Assembly (NCBI GenBank): GCA_022771695.1
Contig: JALEKJ010000021.1
Span: 116,266 to 180,265, forward strand
Direction of reading: 5' to 3'
Length of the DNA: 64,000 nucleotides
Source of the DNA: Roseburia sp.
GTDB taxonomy: Bacteria > Bacillota > Clostridia > Lachnospirales > Lachnospiraceae
In this document: in pieces, positions 1 to 8,063 of the stretch
How positions within the stretch are numbered: the first letter of the stretch is position 1
How the letters are laid out: every line of letters begins with the position of its first letter
The notes under the pieces: model-generated
What the model saw: only the letters and a program-made list of their open reading frames with translations
Databases searched by the model: none
Told to the model about the DNA's origin: nothing
Position numbers and translations under genes: made by a program

Positions 1-509
1 TTCGTCCACACATCGGAACATTTGTATCTTTAATTGACTTAAATATGATTTCGGACATCTTATATATGCGCGAAACTTTAGAGCAGGCCGTTTTCCGTGA
101 TTTAACTTCCAGTTATGACAAATCGCAGGAATTTCGCATTCGCTTAATCTTGCAGAAGCAGAGAGAACTCTTAGATGCCGATTTGAATGCAGATGAGCTC
201 GGACGCGCATTCATCATTAGCGATAACGATTTCCACAATACCCTCTACGAGATGGCGGGCAAGAAAAATGTCATGAGTTTCCTAAAAGGTATTGATTCAC
301 AGTATGAGCGGTTCCGTACCTTTTTAAATCTTGGCGACCGCGACAACCTGATGCGTCTGTATGGGGATCACAAAGCACTCTGGGAATATATCTCAAACAA
401 GGATTATGAGAATCTTTCCAATACGATTTCCCATCATATCTATGACGGTTTCAACGCGAGTACCGAAATTGTGTATAAGCATCCGGAATATTTTAAATCC
501 ATTAAATAA
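1..509 (+). CDS. GntR-family transcriptional regulator, FCD domain, 5' truncated
   Basis: The reading frame is open from the window edge (first full codon at base 3), so the N-terminal winged-helix DNA-binding domain lies outside. What remains is the all-helical ligand-binding FCD/FadR C-terminal domain, with family hallmarks such as the FHNTLYEMAGKKNVM stretch and a metal-ligand-like HKALWEYISNKDYE followed by HH. Regulators of this type usually sense organic acids or sugar acids. An internal ATG at 45 is not the start, because coding continues upstream of it. The gene ends at a strong bidirectional hairpin. The target is unknown. Family assignment is fairly sure; the ligand cannot be read from sequence. 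Confidence 0.8.
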   Translation, partial: RPHIGTFVSLIDLNMISDILYMRETLEQAVFRDLTSSYDKSQEFRIRLILQKQRELLDADLNADELGRAFIISDNDFHNTLYEMAGKKNVMSFLKGIDSQYERFRTFLNLGDRDNLMRLYGDHKALWEYISNKDYENLSNTISHHIYDGFNASTEIVYKHPEYFKSIK

Positions 510-520
510 TCTGCAAAATG

Positions 521-565
521 CATAAAAATGGCGGGTGTCACACTGTGACACCCGCCATTTTTATG
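521..565. terminator. Bidirectional intrinsic terminator, perfect 22-bp inverted repeat
   Basis: Arms 521-542 and 544-565 are perfect complements with one base between them. The GC core is GGCGGGTGTCACA, with flanking A and T tracts on either side, so it can terminate both the GntR gene and the converging Hpt gene, whose stop codon lies in the right arm. Confidence 0.9.
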
Positions 566-905
566 CCGTTTCAATGATTGCCTTCAACCTACTGCACTCC
601 TCAAGCAGCTTTGTAAGCTTCTCTTGCAAATTTTCCTTTTTATTTTCTCGCAAATCTTTTACGATATCTGAACTCGCTTCATAAAGCGCTGTCATTCCTA
701 AGGTTCCCGCCACGCCCTTTAATGCATGCGTCTGCTCAAGCATTTCGCTATAATCGCCCTTTTCAAATGCCGCCGCAGCATCCTTGGCATGTTCATCTTC
801 CAGAAACTTTGCCAGATACTTTTCATAAATTGCACATTTTCCAACAAATCTTGCCAGCGCACCATCATAATCAATGCCCGCAGACCGAAGTATCCTCTCA
901 TTCAT
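561..905 (-). CDS. Stand-alone histidine phosphotransfer (Hpt) protein
   Basis: This is a 114-residue single-domain Hpt protein. The phospho-acceptor motif THALKGVAGTLG is present, with His followed by xxKG and a small-residue helix, as in the Hpt modules of hybrid kinases. The start at 905 is chosen because a GGGGGGA ribosome site lies about seven bases upstream; an in-frame ATG further upstream lacks one. There is no kinase or regulator beside it, so it may shuttle phosphate for an unlinked hybrid kinase. A large hybrid kinase at 55735-58419 already has its own Hpt domain. It has its own promoter (943-971). The role is inferred from the domain only. Confidence 0.85.
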   Translation of the reverse strand: MNERILRSAGIDYDGALARFVGKCAIYEKYLAKFLEDEHAKDAAAAFEKGDYSEMLEQTHALKGVAGTLGMTALYEASSDIVKDLRENKKENLQEKLTKLLEECSRLKAIIETA

Positions 906-942
906 GGCAGTCCCCCCTGTCATTCTTATTCTCTTATAGTGG

Positions 943-971
943 ATTGTACTACCATGTGTTATATTTCGCAA
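943..971 (-). promoter_or_regulatory. Sigma-A type promoter for the Hpt gene
   Basis: On the minus strand there is a -35 TTGCGA (966-971), a 17-base spacer and a -10 TACAAT (943-948), about 40 bases upstream of the Hpt start. Confidence 0.65.
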
Positions 972-977
972 TTCTTT

Positions 978-1334
978 TTATTTTTTCATTTTGGGCTGAA
1001 AAATAATGCTTGCAAGATAACCAAATATCAATGCTCCCGATATTCCCACCGCACTTGCTTTAAAACCGCCCATAAAAATGCCGATAAAGCCATTCTGATC
1101 GACCGCCTCCTTTACGCCTTTCCACAATACATTTCCAAATCCGAGCAGAGGCACACTTGCACCCGCGCCCGCAAATTCTATCAAAGGCTCGTAAAGCTGA
1201 AGTGCCCCCAACACTGTGCCCGCACACACCAGAAGCACCATAATGCGCCCCGGCATAAGCTTTGTCTTTTCCATTAAAATCTGAACCAGCGCGCAGATAA
1301 GACCGCCGACCCAGAATGCATTGATATAGTCCAT
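978..1334 (-). CDS. spoVAE: Stage V sporulation protein AE
   Basis: This 118-residue, very hydrophobic protein matches the SpoVAE family in length and in motifs such as GGLICALVQILMEKTK near the N-terminus and FMGGFKASAVGISGALIFGY near the end. SpoVAE is part of the inner-membrane SpoVA channel that loads dipicolinic acid into the forespore and releases it at germination. A GGAGAGAAG ribosome site precedes the start. It lies 122 bases downstream of spoVAD, and the spacer between them is rich in inverted repeats. The usual upstream partner spoVAC is not here but at 23851. Confidence 0.93.
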   Translation of the reverse strand: MDYINAFWVGGLICALVQILMEKTKLMPGRIMVLLVCAGTVLGALQLYEPLIEFAGAGASVPLLGFGNVLWKGVKEAVDQNGFIGIFMGGFKASAVGISGALIFGYLASIIFQPKMKK

Positions 1335-1363
1335 AATCTTCTCTCCTTCCTGCTACAATATGC

Positions 1364-1449
1364 GAGCCATGCAGCTCGCTTCCGCTTCACTCCGTCTCGC
1401 TCCATAGCGACCTACGGTCGCATTGTCTTCTTCCTGCTTGGCATGGCTC
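1364..1449. repeat. Stem-loop rich spacer between spoVAD and spoVAE
   Basis: Outer arms GAGCCATGC (1364-1372) and GCATGGCTC (1441-1449) are perfect complements. They enclose a second hairpin, GCGACC-TAC-GGTCGC (1407-1421), plus short GAGC/GCTC repeats. It looks like a small palindromic element or mRNA structure inside the operon. A comparable GCGAGC/GCTCGC structure sits in the spoVAB downstream spacer at 24756-24810. Confidence 0.5.
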
Positions 1450-1456
1450 ATTGTCA

Positions 1457-2467
1457 TCACGCATGCTCGATTACCACCGCATGTGCGATACCCGGCACGG
1501 TCATTCCTTCATTAAAAGAAACCGTTGACAGCAAGGCTCCGGTTGGCACAAACAGGATTCGTTTCCATCTGCCCTCTTCTATTTTCTTTAAAAAATAGGC
1601 AGAAAGCGTCACGGCAGAGCATCCGCAGCCGGAGCCGCCGGCGCCCGTCCCCTGTTTTTTACTGTCAAAAATCTCTATTCCGCAATCTGCATGAACGCTT
1701 CTGATATCATAGCCTCCCTGTCTTACCAAATCCCACAGAATTTCCTGACCGATTGTTCCTAAATCGCCGGTAATAATCTTGTCATAATCCGCTGCACTTC
1801 TTCCGAAATCCGATAAGTGTTGGCAGATAGTATCCGCAGCCGCCGGCGCCATCGCAGCTCCCATATTCATCGAGTCCTTGATTCCGTAATCCACAATTTT
1901 TCCGGTTGTGACTCCGGTAATTCTGGCTTTGCCGCGCTTCTTTCCAAGTACAAAGGCAGCACTTCCGGTGACGGTCCAGGTAGCAGATAAGGGTCTCTGA
2001 TTGGCATATTCCAAGGGAAATCGAAACTGCTTTTCCGCACTTGCAAAATGACTGGAGGTCATAGACACGACATAATCCGCATATCCCGCCGCCACACACA
2101 TTGCACCGAGCGAAAGTGCTTCCCCACAGGTACTGCACGCTCCGTACAGACCAAACAGCGGCACCTGATAATCCATAAGCCCAAAGGAAGTTGCAATCGT
2201 CTGTCCAAGTAAATCTCCCGAAAAAAGATAGCGAATATCCGCCGCTTTTAATCCGGCTTTTCCTACTGCCATCTGGAAAGCTTCCTTTTGAAGCGTGCTC
2301 TCCGCCTCCTCCCATGTATCTGCTCCAAATTTGTCATCTTGTCCCACGACATCAAAGCAGTTGCCAAGAGGTCCCTCCCCCTCCTTTTTCCCAACAATAT
2401 TGGCACTGCTAATGATGTAAGGTGCCTCTGCAAACTGCAAACTCTGTTTTCCTATTTTTACATCCAT
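1457..2467 (-). CDS. spoVAD: Stage V sporulation protein AD
   Basis: This 336-residue protein has the thiolase-like fold family sequence of SpoVAD, including the YGACSTCGEALSLGA stretch at the position of the thiolase nucleophile and the Gly-rich GTGAGGSGCGCSA segment near residue 295. SpoVAD is a soluble subunit on the outer face of the spore inner membrane and binds dipicolinic acid directly. The ATG at 2467 is chosen for its GGAGG site six bases upstream; the longer frame upstream carries the promoter instead. It is the first gene of a spoVAD-spoVAE unit with its own sigma-G-like promoter, detached from spoVAA-AB-AC. Confidence 0.95.
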   Translation of the reverse strand: MDVKIGKQSLQFAEAPYIISSANIVGKKEGEGPLGNCFDVVGQDDKFGADTWEEAESTLQKEAFQMAVGKAGLKAADIRYLFSGDLLGQTIATSFGLMDYQVPLFGLYGACSTCGEALSLGAMCVAAGYADYVVSMTSSHFASAEKQFRFPLEYANQRPLSATWTVTGSAAFVLGKKRGKARITGVTTGKIVDYGIKDSMNMGAAMAPAAADTICQHLSDFGRSAADYDKIITGDLGTIGQEILWDLVRQGGYDIRSVHADCGIEIFDSKKQGTGAGGSGCGCSAVTLSAYFLKKIEEGRWKRILFVPTGALLSTVSFNEGMTVPGIAHAVVIEHA

Positions 2468-2508
2468 ATATATCCTCCACACTTCAATCGTTCGTCCTTC
2501 TTTTCCCT

Positions 2509-2537
2509 TAGTATGAACGACCAAAAAAATCTTATAC
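2509..2537 (-). promoter_or_regulatory. Candidate sigma-G promoter of spoVAD-spoVAE
   Basis: The minus strand carries GTATA (2533-2537), 17 bases, then CATACTA (2509-2515). This fits the published sigma-G consensus GHATR-N17/18-CATNHTA at every defined position and lies about 42 bases upstream of the spoVAD start. Forespore expression of spoVA genes under sigma-G is established in Bacillus. Confidence 0.7.
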
Positions 2538-2608
2538 ATCTTTTTTCTTTGCTCATTTCTCATCGCAAAAGAAATTTGTTATGTGTTTTCTTGTGTATAG
2601 AGAATGCA

Positions 2609-2638
2609 TTGACGGTCAAAATATGGGTAATATATGAT
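2609..2638 (+). promoter_or_regulatory. Promoter of the XRE regulator
   Basis: A -35 TTGACG (2609-2614) is followed by a -10 of TATGAT (2633-2638, 18-base spacing) or TATATG (2631-2636, 16-base spacing), just ahead of the ribosome site of the gene starting at 2659. Confidence 0.55.
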
Positions 2639-2658
2639 AATTTTACGAGGTAGACAGC

Positions 2659-3027
2659 ATGAGAAATGAATATATTCCTAAAGCATTAAAAGAATATAGA
2701 AAGAAAAATAATTATACCGTAAATGATGTTTCACTAATGTTGCATGAGCGCTCTATCGAAGTTGCACCAAAGACAATTTATGGTTGGGAAAGCGGACAGG
2801 CAAATCCAAGCGCCGACATGCTCTTAACGCTTTGTGAAATGTATAATATTACAGATGTATTGGCAGCTTTCGGCTATAAAGAAGATGACTCGTTCTTCCA
2901 TGTAACACCATCGGAACGTGCCCTGATTGAATCTTATCGCAAGCATCCGGAACTTCAAAAAGCAGTGAACAAATTGCTGGATTTAGCTGTTGTGCGCAAG
3001 CAGAAGCCGGCAGCAAATACAAAATAA
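2659..3027 (+). CDS. XRE-family helix-turn-helix regulator
   Basis: This 122-residue protein has an N-terminal Cro/C1-type HTH (residues about 8-65). The recognition-helix region is VAPKTIYGWESGQANPSADML, shortened here to the key part TIYGWESGQANPS. The C-terminal half is helical and shows no known ligand domain. An ACGAGG ribosome site lies eight bases upstream. It is divergent from spoVAD with 190 bases between them, so it could affect either neighbour, but nothing in the sequence shows a target. It ends in a hairpin shared with the converging AlkD-like gene. Confidence 0.85.
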   Translation: MRNEYIPKALKEYRKKNNYTVNDVSLMLHERSIEVAPKTIYGWESGQANPSADMLLTLCEMYNITDVLAAFGYKEDDSFFHVTPSERALIESYRKHPELQKAVNKLLDLAVVRKQKPAANTK

Positions 3028-3068
3028 GAGCTAATCATACGCTTATATTATTGCGTTGATTAGCTCTT
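3026..3068. terminator. Bidirectional terminator
   Basis: A perfect 12-bp stem, AAGAGCTAATCA (3026-3037) with TGATTAGCTCTT (3057-3068), sits between convergent genes and overlaps the stop codon of the XRE gene. It has A-rich and T-rich flanks. Confidence 0.85.
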
Positions 3069-3071
3069 TAT

Positions 3072-3758
3072 TTATTTTCGTTTCATCGTGCGCAACATCT
3101 CTTTTTCTTCCGGTGAAATGCGGTACGATTCTATCATCTTCTGAATGGCTTTGTTATAAGTAAAATCGTCCAGATGGTTGTTCAGCAGAAATGCGTGCGT
3201 CTCCTTCGGGAACTTGGCATATGCAGTCGCAACTCCCCAGGCAACTCCCATCTTGCAGTAATATCCCTCATGATTTAATTCATCCCACACAGCAAGCACA
3301 CGGTCTATATAGTCGGCTTCCAGGAAATGGTCCATTAACATGACGGCCACAACGCGCTGTTCAAATTCATTCTTTGAATTCTTATATTGCATCAGAAAAT
3401 CCCACACTTTATCCCTATGCTTCCTTGCAATCTTAAATGTCGCGCAAAATCCATCGTTTACCGACCAGTCATGAATCTTCGGAATGAATGCTGCCGCATA
3501 AGAAAGCAGCTCGTCAATATCCGCTTTTGCATATCCGATGACAAATCCCTGCAAACAGATTTCCTCATATGAATCGTTCCGCGCCTCTTTTAAATAAGTA
3601 TGCCAGTCGTCTTTCGCGATTTTTTTTGCCAAATCGCGAAGCATTGGAATGCGGACACCTAAAATCGTATCACTGCCCGGTATCAGCCCGGAGTTAAACT
3701 CCCGATACTTTGCCTCTGCATGTTCTTCTAAATAGGTACGAATTTCCTGATTTGTCAT
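3072..3758 (-). CDS. DNA alkylation repair protein, AlkD-like HEAT-repeat family
   Basis: This 228-residue protein is of the AlkD family: short HEAT-like helical repeats that flip no base but excise N3/N7-alkylpurines. It shows the family order of a YREFNSGLIPG opening, DWHTYLKEARNDSYEEICLQGFVIGYAK, and the aromatic-rich DWSVNDGFCATFK segment that lines the DNA cleft in homologues. The ATG at 3758 has AAGGGGCAGG just upstream; an earlier in-frame ATG does not. It appears to be a single-gene unit. Some small AlkD paralogues have unproven glycosylase activity, so the enzyme activity is inferred. Confidence 0.85.
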   Translation of the reverse strand: MTNQEIRTYLEEHAEAKYREFNSGLIPGSDTILGVRIPMLRDLAKKIAKDDWHTYLKEARNDSYEEICLQGFVIGYAKADIDELLSYAAAFIPKIHDWSVNDGFCATFKIARKHRDKVWDFLMQYKNSKNEFEQRVVAVMLMDHFLEADYIDRVLAVWDELNHEGYYCKMGVAWGVATAYAKFPKETHAFLLNNHLDDFTYNKAIQKMIESYRISPEEKEMLRTMKRK

Positions 3759-3863
3759 TATCCTGCCCCTTCTGCTCATTTTCGTAAAAGAGTTACTTTC
3801 AACCATTTTACTCTAAAAAGACATGTGAATCAATGCACAGGAACAAAAGTGCTCTATTTCATT

Positions 3864-4619
3864 TTAGTCCTCGAATATTTCTCCGTCCACAATCCGCACG
3901 ACTCGCCCCGCGTGTTTTGCCACACCAAGATCATGTGTAATCATCACGATGGTATTTCCCATATCGTTCAGATTCTGAAACAGCTTTAGCACTTCCTTCC
4001 CACTGTTTACATCCAGCGCTCCGGTCGGCTCATCCGCCAGAAGAATAGTAGGACGCCCTACCAGTGCACGTGCAATTGCCACACGCTGCTGTTGACCACC
4101 GGACAATTCGTTCGGCTTATGATTGATACGCTCCTTCAGTCCCAGCATCTCAATGGTGTCCATACTTGCCTCCTGCGCTTCCTTAAGTGACATTCCACGC
4201 ATGAGAAGCGGCATGACAATATTTTGAAGCACATTATAGGTGGAAATCAAATGGTATTTCTGAAAAATAAATCCAATCTTCTGATTGCGGATATCCGTAA
4301 GTTGCTGCTCCTTCGCCTTCTCAATCTCCACTCCGTCCAAATGATAGCTTCCGCTATCCATAACACCCATGCATCCGATAATATTCATCAGCGTACTTTT
4401 CCCGGAACCTGACGGTCCTAAAATAGCTAAATACTCACCTTTTTTCACAGTCAGCGAGATGTCTTTTAATACATGCAGCGGCTGTTCCCCCATCATATAA
4501 GATTTGTTAATATTTTTTATCGTGATAACCTCAGCATCTTCTGCTTCCCGGATTATCGCATTTTCCATCGAGCTTACCGGCATCTCCATATCTGGCTGCA
4601 TTTCCATTATAGCATCCAT
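3864..4619 (-). CDS. ABC exporter ATP-binding protein, MacB/LolD type
   Basis: This 251-residue nucleotide-binding subunit has Walker A GPSGSGKST (about residue 70), Q-loop, signature LSGGQQQR, Walker B ILLADEPTGALD and the switch histidine in MITHD. This pattern is that of type VII (MacB/FtsX) transporters. The first 35 residues are an acidic Met-rich extension absent from typical homologues. The start at 4619 overlaps the end of the preceding gene by 13 bases; a later ATG at about 4607 is also possible. It is the last gene of the exporter operon 3864-9611 and would power the permease at 5279-6607. Confidence 0.93.
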   Translation of the reverse strand: MDAIMEMQPDMEMPVSSMENAIIREAEDAEVITIKNINKSYMMGEQPLHVLKDISLTVKKGEYLAILGPSGSGKSTLMNIIGCMGVMDSGSYHLDGVEIEKAKEQQLTDIRNQKIGFIFQKYHLISTYNVLQNIVMPLLMRGMSLKEAQEASMDTIEMLGLKERINHKPNELSGGQQQRVAIARALVGRPTILLADEPTGALDVNSGKEVLKLFQNLNDMGNTIVMITHDLGVAKHAGRVVRIVDGEIFED

Positions 4620-5257
4620 ATTTCTGTAATAATCTCCTCTCCATCCTCTGTCGTTTCCACAAGCATCTTAATGATATCTCCGGATGCCAGACGCCTAAAT
4701 GTAGTTTCCGCATCTGACTGTGTATGCACGATAACTCCGACCGGAATCAATGTCGTTGTCTTTGTGTTCATCCTGCCTAAGCCGGCATCCGGTCCGGCAT
4801 CCATGGATGACATTCCTTCCTCTGTGGACACCTCCCCACTTGATGCTTCTTGGCTTGACATCCCACCGCCTGGTGCTTCTCTGTCTGGCACCTCACCGCT
4901 CGATGCTTCTCCACTTGGTCTGCCCGGCATTTCACCATCCGCTTGCCTCTCCTCTGCATTTTCCAGCGCTCTATCGAAGGATTCATCTTCTGCTGCCTCG
5001 CCCTCTTCAACTTCTGCCACAGTTTCCTCTGCCGCTTCCCGCTGCTCCAGGTATGCTGTTACAACAGACTCTTCCAATTTCATGTACGTAATCTCATTTC
5101 CCTGTATTTCACTCACATAAACATATACATAGTTCTGATTTTCTCCAAGAACCGCTTGCGTCTGTGTCCCCCACAAAGGCACCAGAACAAACACCAATGC
5201 AGCAACTGCTGCAATCGCCAACGTACCAATTCCCAGCGTTTTCTTTTTTTCTATCAT
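4607..5257 (-). CDS. Unknown membrane-anchored protein of the exporter operon
   Basis: I do not recognise a family. The 216-residue product has an N-terminal signal anchor (residues about 8-28), a short segment rich in Tyr and Val (YVYVYVSEIQGNEITYMKL), and then a long low-complexity part (residues about 70-160) of Glu, Ala, Ser, Gly, Pro and Met with near-repeats of the type GEASSGEVP. A compact C-terminal end (residues 165-216) carries Ile/Thr-rich beta-like sequence. It lies between permease and ATPase with spacing of 21 and -13 bases, so it is surely co-expressed. It could be a third, shortened adaptor or an extracytoplasmic linker. This placement is inferred only from context. Confidence 0.75.
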   Translation of the reverse strand: MIEKKKTLGIGTLAIAAVAALVFVLVPLWGTQTQAVLGENQNYVYVYVSEIQGNEITYMKLEESVVTAYLEQREAAEETVAEVEEGEAAEDESFDRALENAEERQADGEMPGRPSGEASSGEVPDREAPGGGMSSQEASSGEVSTEEGMSSMDAGPDAGLGRMNTKTTTLIPVGVIVHTQSDAETTFRRLASGDIIKMLVETTEDGEEIITEIWML

Positions 5258-5278
5258 CTATATTTGCCTTTCTGTCCT

Positions 5279-6607
5279 CTATTCTGCTCCCAATGCATCT
5301 ACCGGCACCAATTTTGATGCTTTATACGCCGGATAGAATCCGAAGATTGTTCCGGTTCCCACTGCAAAAATCAATGCAATGAAAAATGCCGTTGCAGACA
5401 ATTCCACGCGTACCCCAAAATACTGTACCAATGGTGTAACTGCGAGACTGAGAATATTTCCCAGAATACCTCCAAGCAAACTGATTGCAGCCGCTTCCGC
5501 AAGAAACTCGAACAAAATATCTCTCTGAGAGCATCCGATTGCCTTTAAGATACCGATTTCATTGGTTCGTTCTTTTACCGATACAAACAATACGTTCATA
5601 ATGCCGATACCTCCAACCACAAATACGATTGCTGCCATTGCGATAAGAAGCATCGTAAGTATCTCATTCGATGCCTCCGCAGCCTCCATTTTGCTTCCCG
5701 CATCCTCAAATGTGAACTCTGCATTCGGATAACTGTCTGCCAGCACTTCTGTCACTTCTGCAATCACCCCCTCCACATTATTCACATCTGCCGCCAGAAC
5801 AGTAATCGTCGGGTCGACATTGGTTCCGACAATGTACTTCACTCCGGTGGAATACGGAATAAAAATCGAATCGTCCGGACTGATGCCGGATGATACCGTT
5901 CCCATCGATGCGAGAATACCATTTACCACATACATGCGGTCATCGATATAGATTACACTTCCATATGCCTCAATCGCACTTCCAAAAATCTCCTCTGCGA
6001 CATTTGCGCCAAGCACGCATACCTTCTCTTTATTCTCATTGTCCGCGTCAGAGATAAATTCCCCGATAGAGAGCTCTAAATTACTGATTTCTTCATATTC
6101 CGACTCCACCCCCGCTATTGTGTAACTGTCTGCTTCCTCAAGCTCGCCGCCGTCCACGCTTGCTCTGGTTGTATAGGAAATCGTAGCCGCCGAAATTCCC
6201 GACGTAAATGTCAGGATATCGTCCACATCCTCCGAGGTTAATGTAATGTTCTCCTGGTTCATGCGGTCCTCCATATCTGCACCGCCGCCAAAAAAGCCCG
6301 GCATGCCACCTGACATTCCACCGGAAGCAGCCCCACCCGGCATCATCGTCATGCCCGAATCCAAGCTTTCTGAATCGCTTCCCCGCATTCTGCTCTGCGA
6401 ATCCCCGCCATCATAGGAAATATCAATCGCACCGGCATTTAAGTTTTTGAACTGGTCCGCCACATCTGCCTGCCCGCCTCTTCCGATGGCTATCACCATT
6501 ACAATCGTTGCCGCTCCCACGATAATGCCGATGGAGGTCATAATTGTCTTAAACTTATTCTGCGTAATATTAATCCACACCAACCGTAACAACTCATTCG
6601 GTTTCAT
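5279..6607 (-). CDS. MacB-like ABC exporter permease (FtsX family)
   Basis: This 442-residue permease has the MacB layout: one N-terminal transmembrane helix (about 16-40), a large extracytoplasmic domain and three C-terminal helices after the conserved VKERTNEIGILKAIG motif (about residue 345). The extracytoplasmic domain carries an unusual Gly/Met-rich insertion near residues 80-115, with runs such as GGMSGGMPGFFGGG. The start overlaps the end of the upstream adaptor by 14 bases, which indicates translational coupling. With the ATPase at 3864 and the two adaptors upstream, it forms a tripartite-like exporter in a Gram-positive cell. The substrate is unknown; peptides, antibiotics or lipids are typical. 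Confidence 0.92.
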   Translation of the reverse strand: MKPNELLRLVWINITQNKFKTIMTSIGIIVGAATIVMVIAIGRGGQADVADQFKNLNAGAIDISYDGGDSQSRMRGSDSESLDSGMTMMPGGAASGGMSGGMPGFFGGGADMEDRMNQENITLTSEDVDDILTFTSGISAATISYTTRASVDGGELEEADSYTIAGVESEYEEISNLELSIGEFISDADNENKEKVCVLGANVAEEIFGSAIEAYGSVIYIDDRMYVVNGILASMGTVSSGISPDDSIFIPYSTGVKYIVGTNVDPTITVLAADVNNVEGVIAEVTEVLADSYPNAEFTFEDAGSKMEAAEASNEILTMLLIAMAAIVFVVGGIGIMNVLFVSVKERTNEIGILKAIGCSQRDILFEFLAEAAAISLLGGILGNILSLAVTPLVQYFGVRVELSATAFFIALIFAVGTGTIFGFYPAYKASKLVPVDALGAE

Positions 6608-8063
6608 CTGCTTTCACCTGACTTTCTATCAACACAGTCTCACCTTCCGAGACGCCTGATATAATTTCCACATTTACACCATCCGAGAATCCGGTTTCCA
6701 CCTCCACTTTGCGAATTGTTCTGTCCGTATCCTTGACTTTTACATACGAGGCAACTCCCTCGCCTATAATTGCCTTGTTTGATACATAAAGAACATTCTC
6801 CACCTGCTTTTCGATAAAAGTAACATTTCCGGTCATATCGGTATAAATACCGGTAATATCACCGGTAAAGGCAACCGTCACTTCATAGGATACCGTAGAA
6901 GAACCACTTGAGCTGGAAGTATCAATGCCAATCACCTCGCCTGTATATGTCACATCTTCATATGCTGTCAGTTCAATATTCACCACATCCCCTACCGCGA
7001 TGTTCACAATATCTTCCTCAGATACTGATACGCTCATCGTCACTTCTTCGTCATTGGAAAATGTCACAATACTCGTATCCGATGAGAGCGTATCTCCTGC
7101 CTCATAGTTAACCGCCATAATAGTTCCTGTATATTCTGCATACAAAATGCCATCTTCTCCGACGCAGGCATCAAATTCCTCCAACGCCTCTTTTGCCTCT
7201 TCAAGCGTCTCCTGTGCAGCCTTTACTTCGCTATCCGCACCGGAAATATCCACGTTGTATTGACTCCCCGCATTCTCAGAGGAAAGCAGTGCTTTTTCAT
7301 ATGCCGCCTCTGCCTCGATGGATTTTGTCGTGTAACTGTTTTGCGCTGATAATAATCTGGTGTAAAGTTTATTATAGTTCTCCTGCTCTTTGCTCAAAGA
7401 CTCACTGAGATCCACACCTGCGTCAATCTGCTCCTGATAATAGTTAACCAGCGCCGCGGATTCATCAAATGCTTCCTGTGCATCCTCTAGATTCTCTGCC
7501 AGTTCTTCCAATGTTGCCTGATAATTTGCCTCTGCCACAGAGCCCTCTGCCACGCTTAAATTATATGCATAACCCGCTTCCAACTTCTGCTGCTCGGATG
7601 CGAGGCTTGCCTCGCTTACAGAAGCACCCGCCTCTGTGACTGCATCCTCCAGGGAATCACGATACGCTTTCACACTTTCTGATGAAAATTTCAACAAAGG
7701 ATCTCCCACCGCGACCTGCTGTCCTACGGACACATAGACTTCCTCAACCTCCAGCGACTCCGATGAGCTGCCGGAAGAAGTACCAGATGCCGTTCCGGTC
7801 ATTCCCTGGCTTGCCGCCGACTGCGTGCTGCCCGTTGTTCCGCTGCTTGCGCCCTCTATAGAAAGCTCCTGCTCCAATGTTCCGATTGTCACACTCCCGC
7901 TCTCAGTCACACCGACTGTTAAATTTCCTTTTTCTACCGCCACCTCTTTGTAGACCGTCTCAATCTTATCTTTTCCCGTTGCCTGATATGCCAGTACCGA
8001 AACACTCGCCAGTGAAACCACTACACCAATTAATAAGCAAAGGATTATTTTTTTCTTTTTCAT
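6594..8063 (-). CDS. HlyD/MacA-type membrane fusion protein, second copy
   Basis: This 489-residue adaptor has an N-terminal signal anchor, a split biotinyl-lipoyl-like domain (YVSVGQQVAVGDPLLKF and later GTIMAVNYEAGDTL), a long coiled coil of Ala/Glu-rich repeats (about residues 130-310), then beta-barrel and membrane-proximal domains. A Ser/Thr/Gly-rich insert sits at about 70-100. It begins directly after the stop codon of the first adaptor and overlaps the permease start by 14 bases. Such adaptors couple MacB pumps to substrate in the outer envelope. In a Gram-positive cell it would stand on the outer face of the membrane. Confidence 0.9.
   Translation of the reverse strand: MKKKKIILCLLIGVVVSLASVSVLAYQATGKDKIETVYKEVAVEKGNLTVGVTESGSVTIGTLEQELSIEGASSGTTGSTQSAASQGMTGTASGTSSGSSSESLEVEEVYVSVGQQVAVGDPLLKFSSESVKAYRDSLEDAVTEAGASVSEASLASEQQKLEAGYAYNLSVAEGSVAEANYQATLEELAENLEDAQEAFDESAALVNYYQEQIDAGVDLSESLSKEQENYNKLYTRLLSAQNSYTTKSIEAEAAYEKALLSSENAGSQYNVDISGADSEVKAAQETLEEAKEALEEFDACVGEDGILYAEYTGTIMAVNYEAGDTLSSDTSIVTFSNDEEVTMSVSVSEEDIVNIAVGDVVNIELTAYEDVTYTGEVIGIDTSSSSGSSTVSYEVTVAFTGDITGIYTDMTGNVTFIEKQVENVLYVSNKAIIGEGVASYVKVKDTDRTIRKVEVETGFSDGVNVEIISGVSEGETVLIESQVKADETE

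Noticed and set aside
722..1277. Long plus-strand frames opposite the Hpt and spoVAE genes
   Set aside because: They have no ribosome sites, odd His/Cys-rich composition, and mirror the codon pattern of recognised genes on the other strand.
4473..5120. A 215-residue plus-strand frame opposite the unknown exporter protein
   Set aside because: Its Ser/Pro-rich sequence is the antisense of the low-complexity Glu/Ser/Gly gene. The minus frame has the signal anchor, ribosome site and operon spacing.
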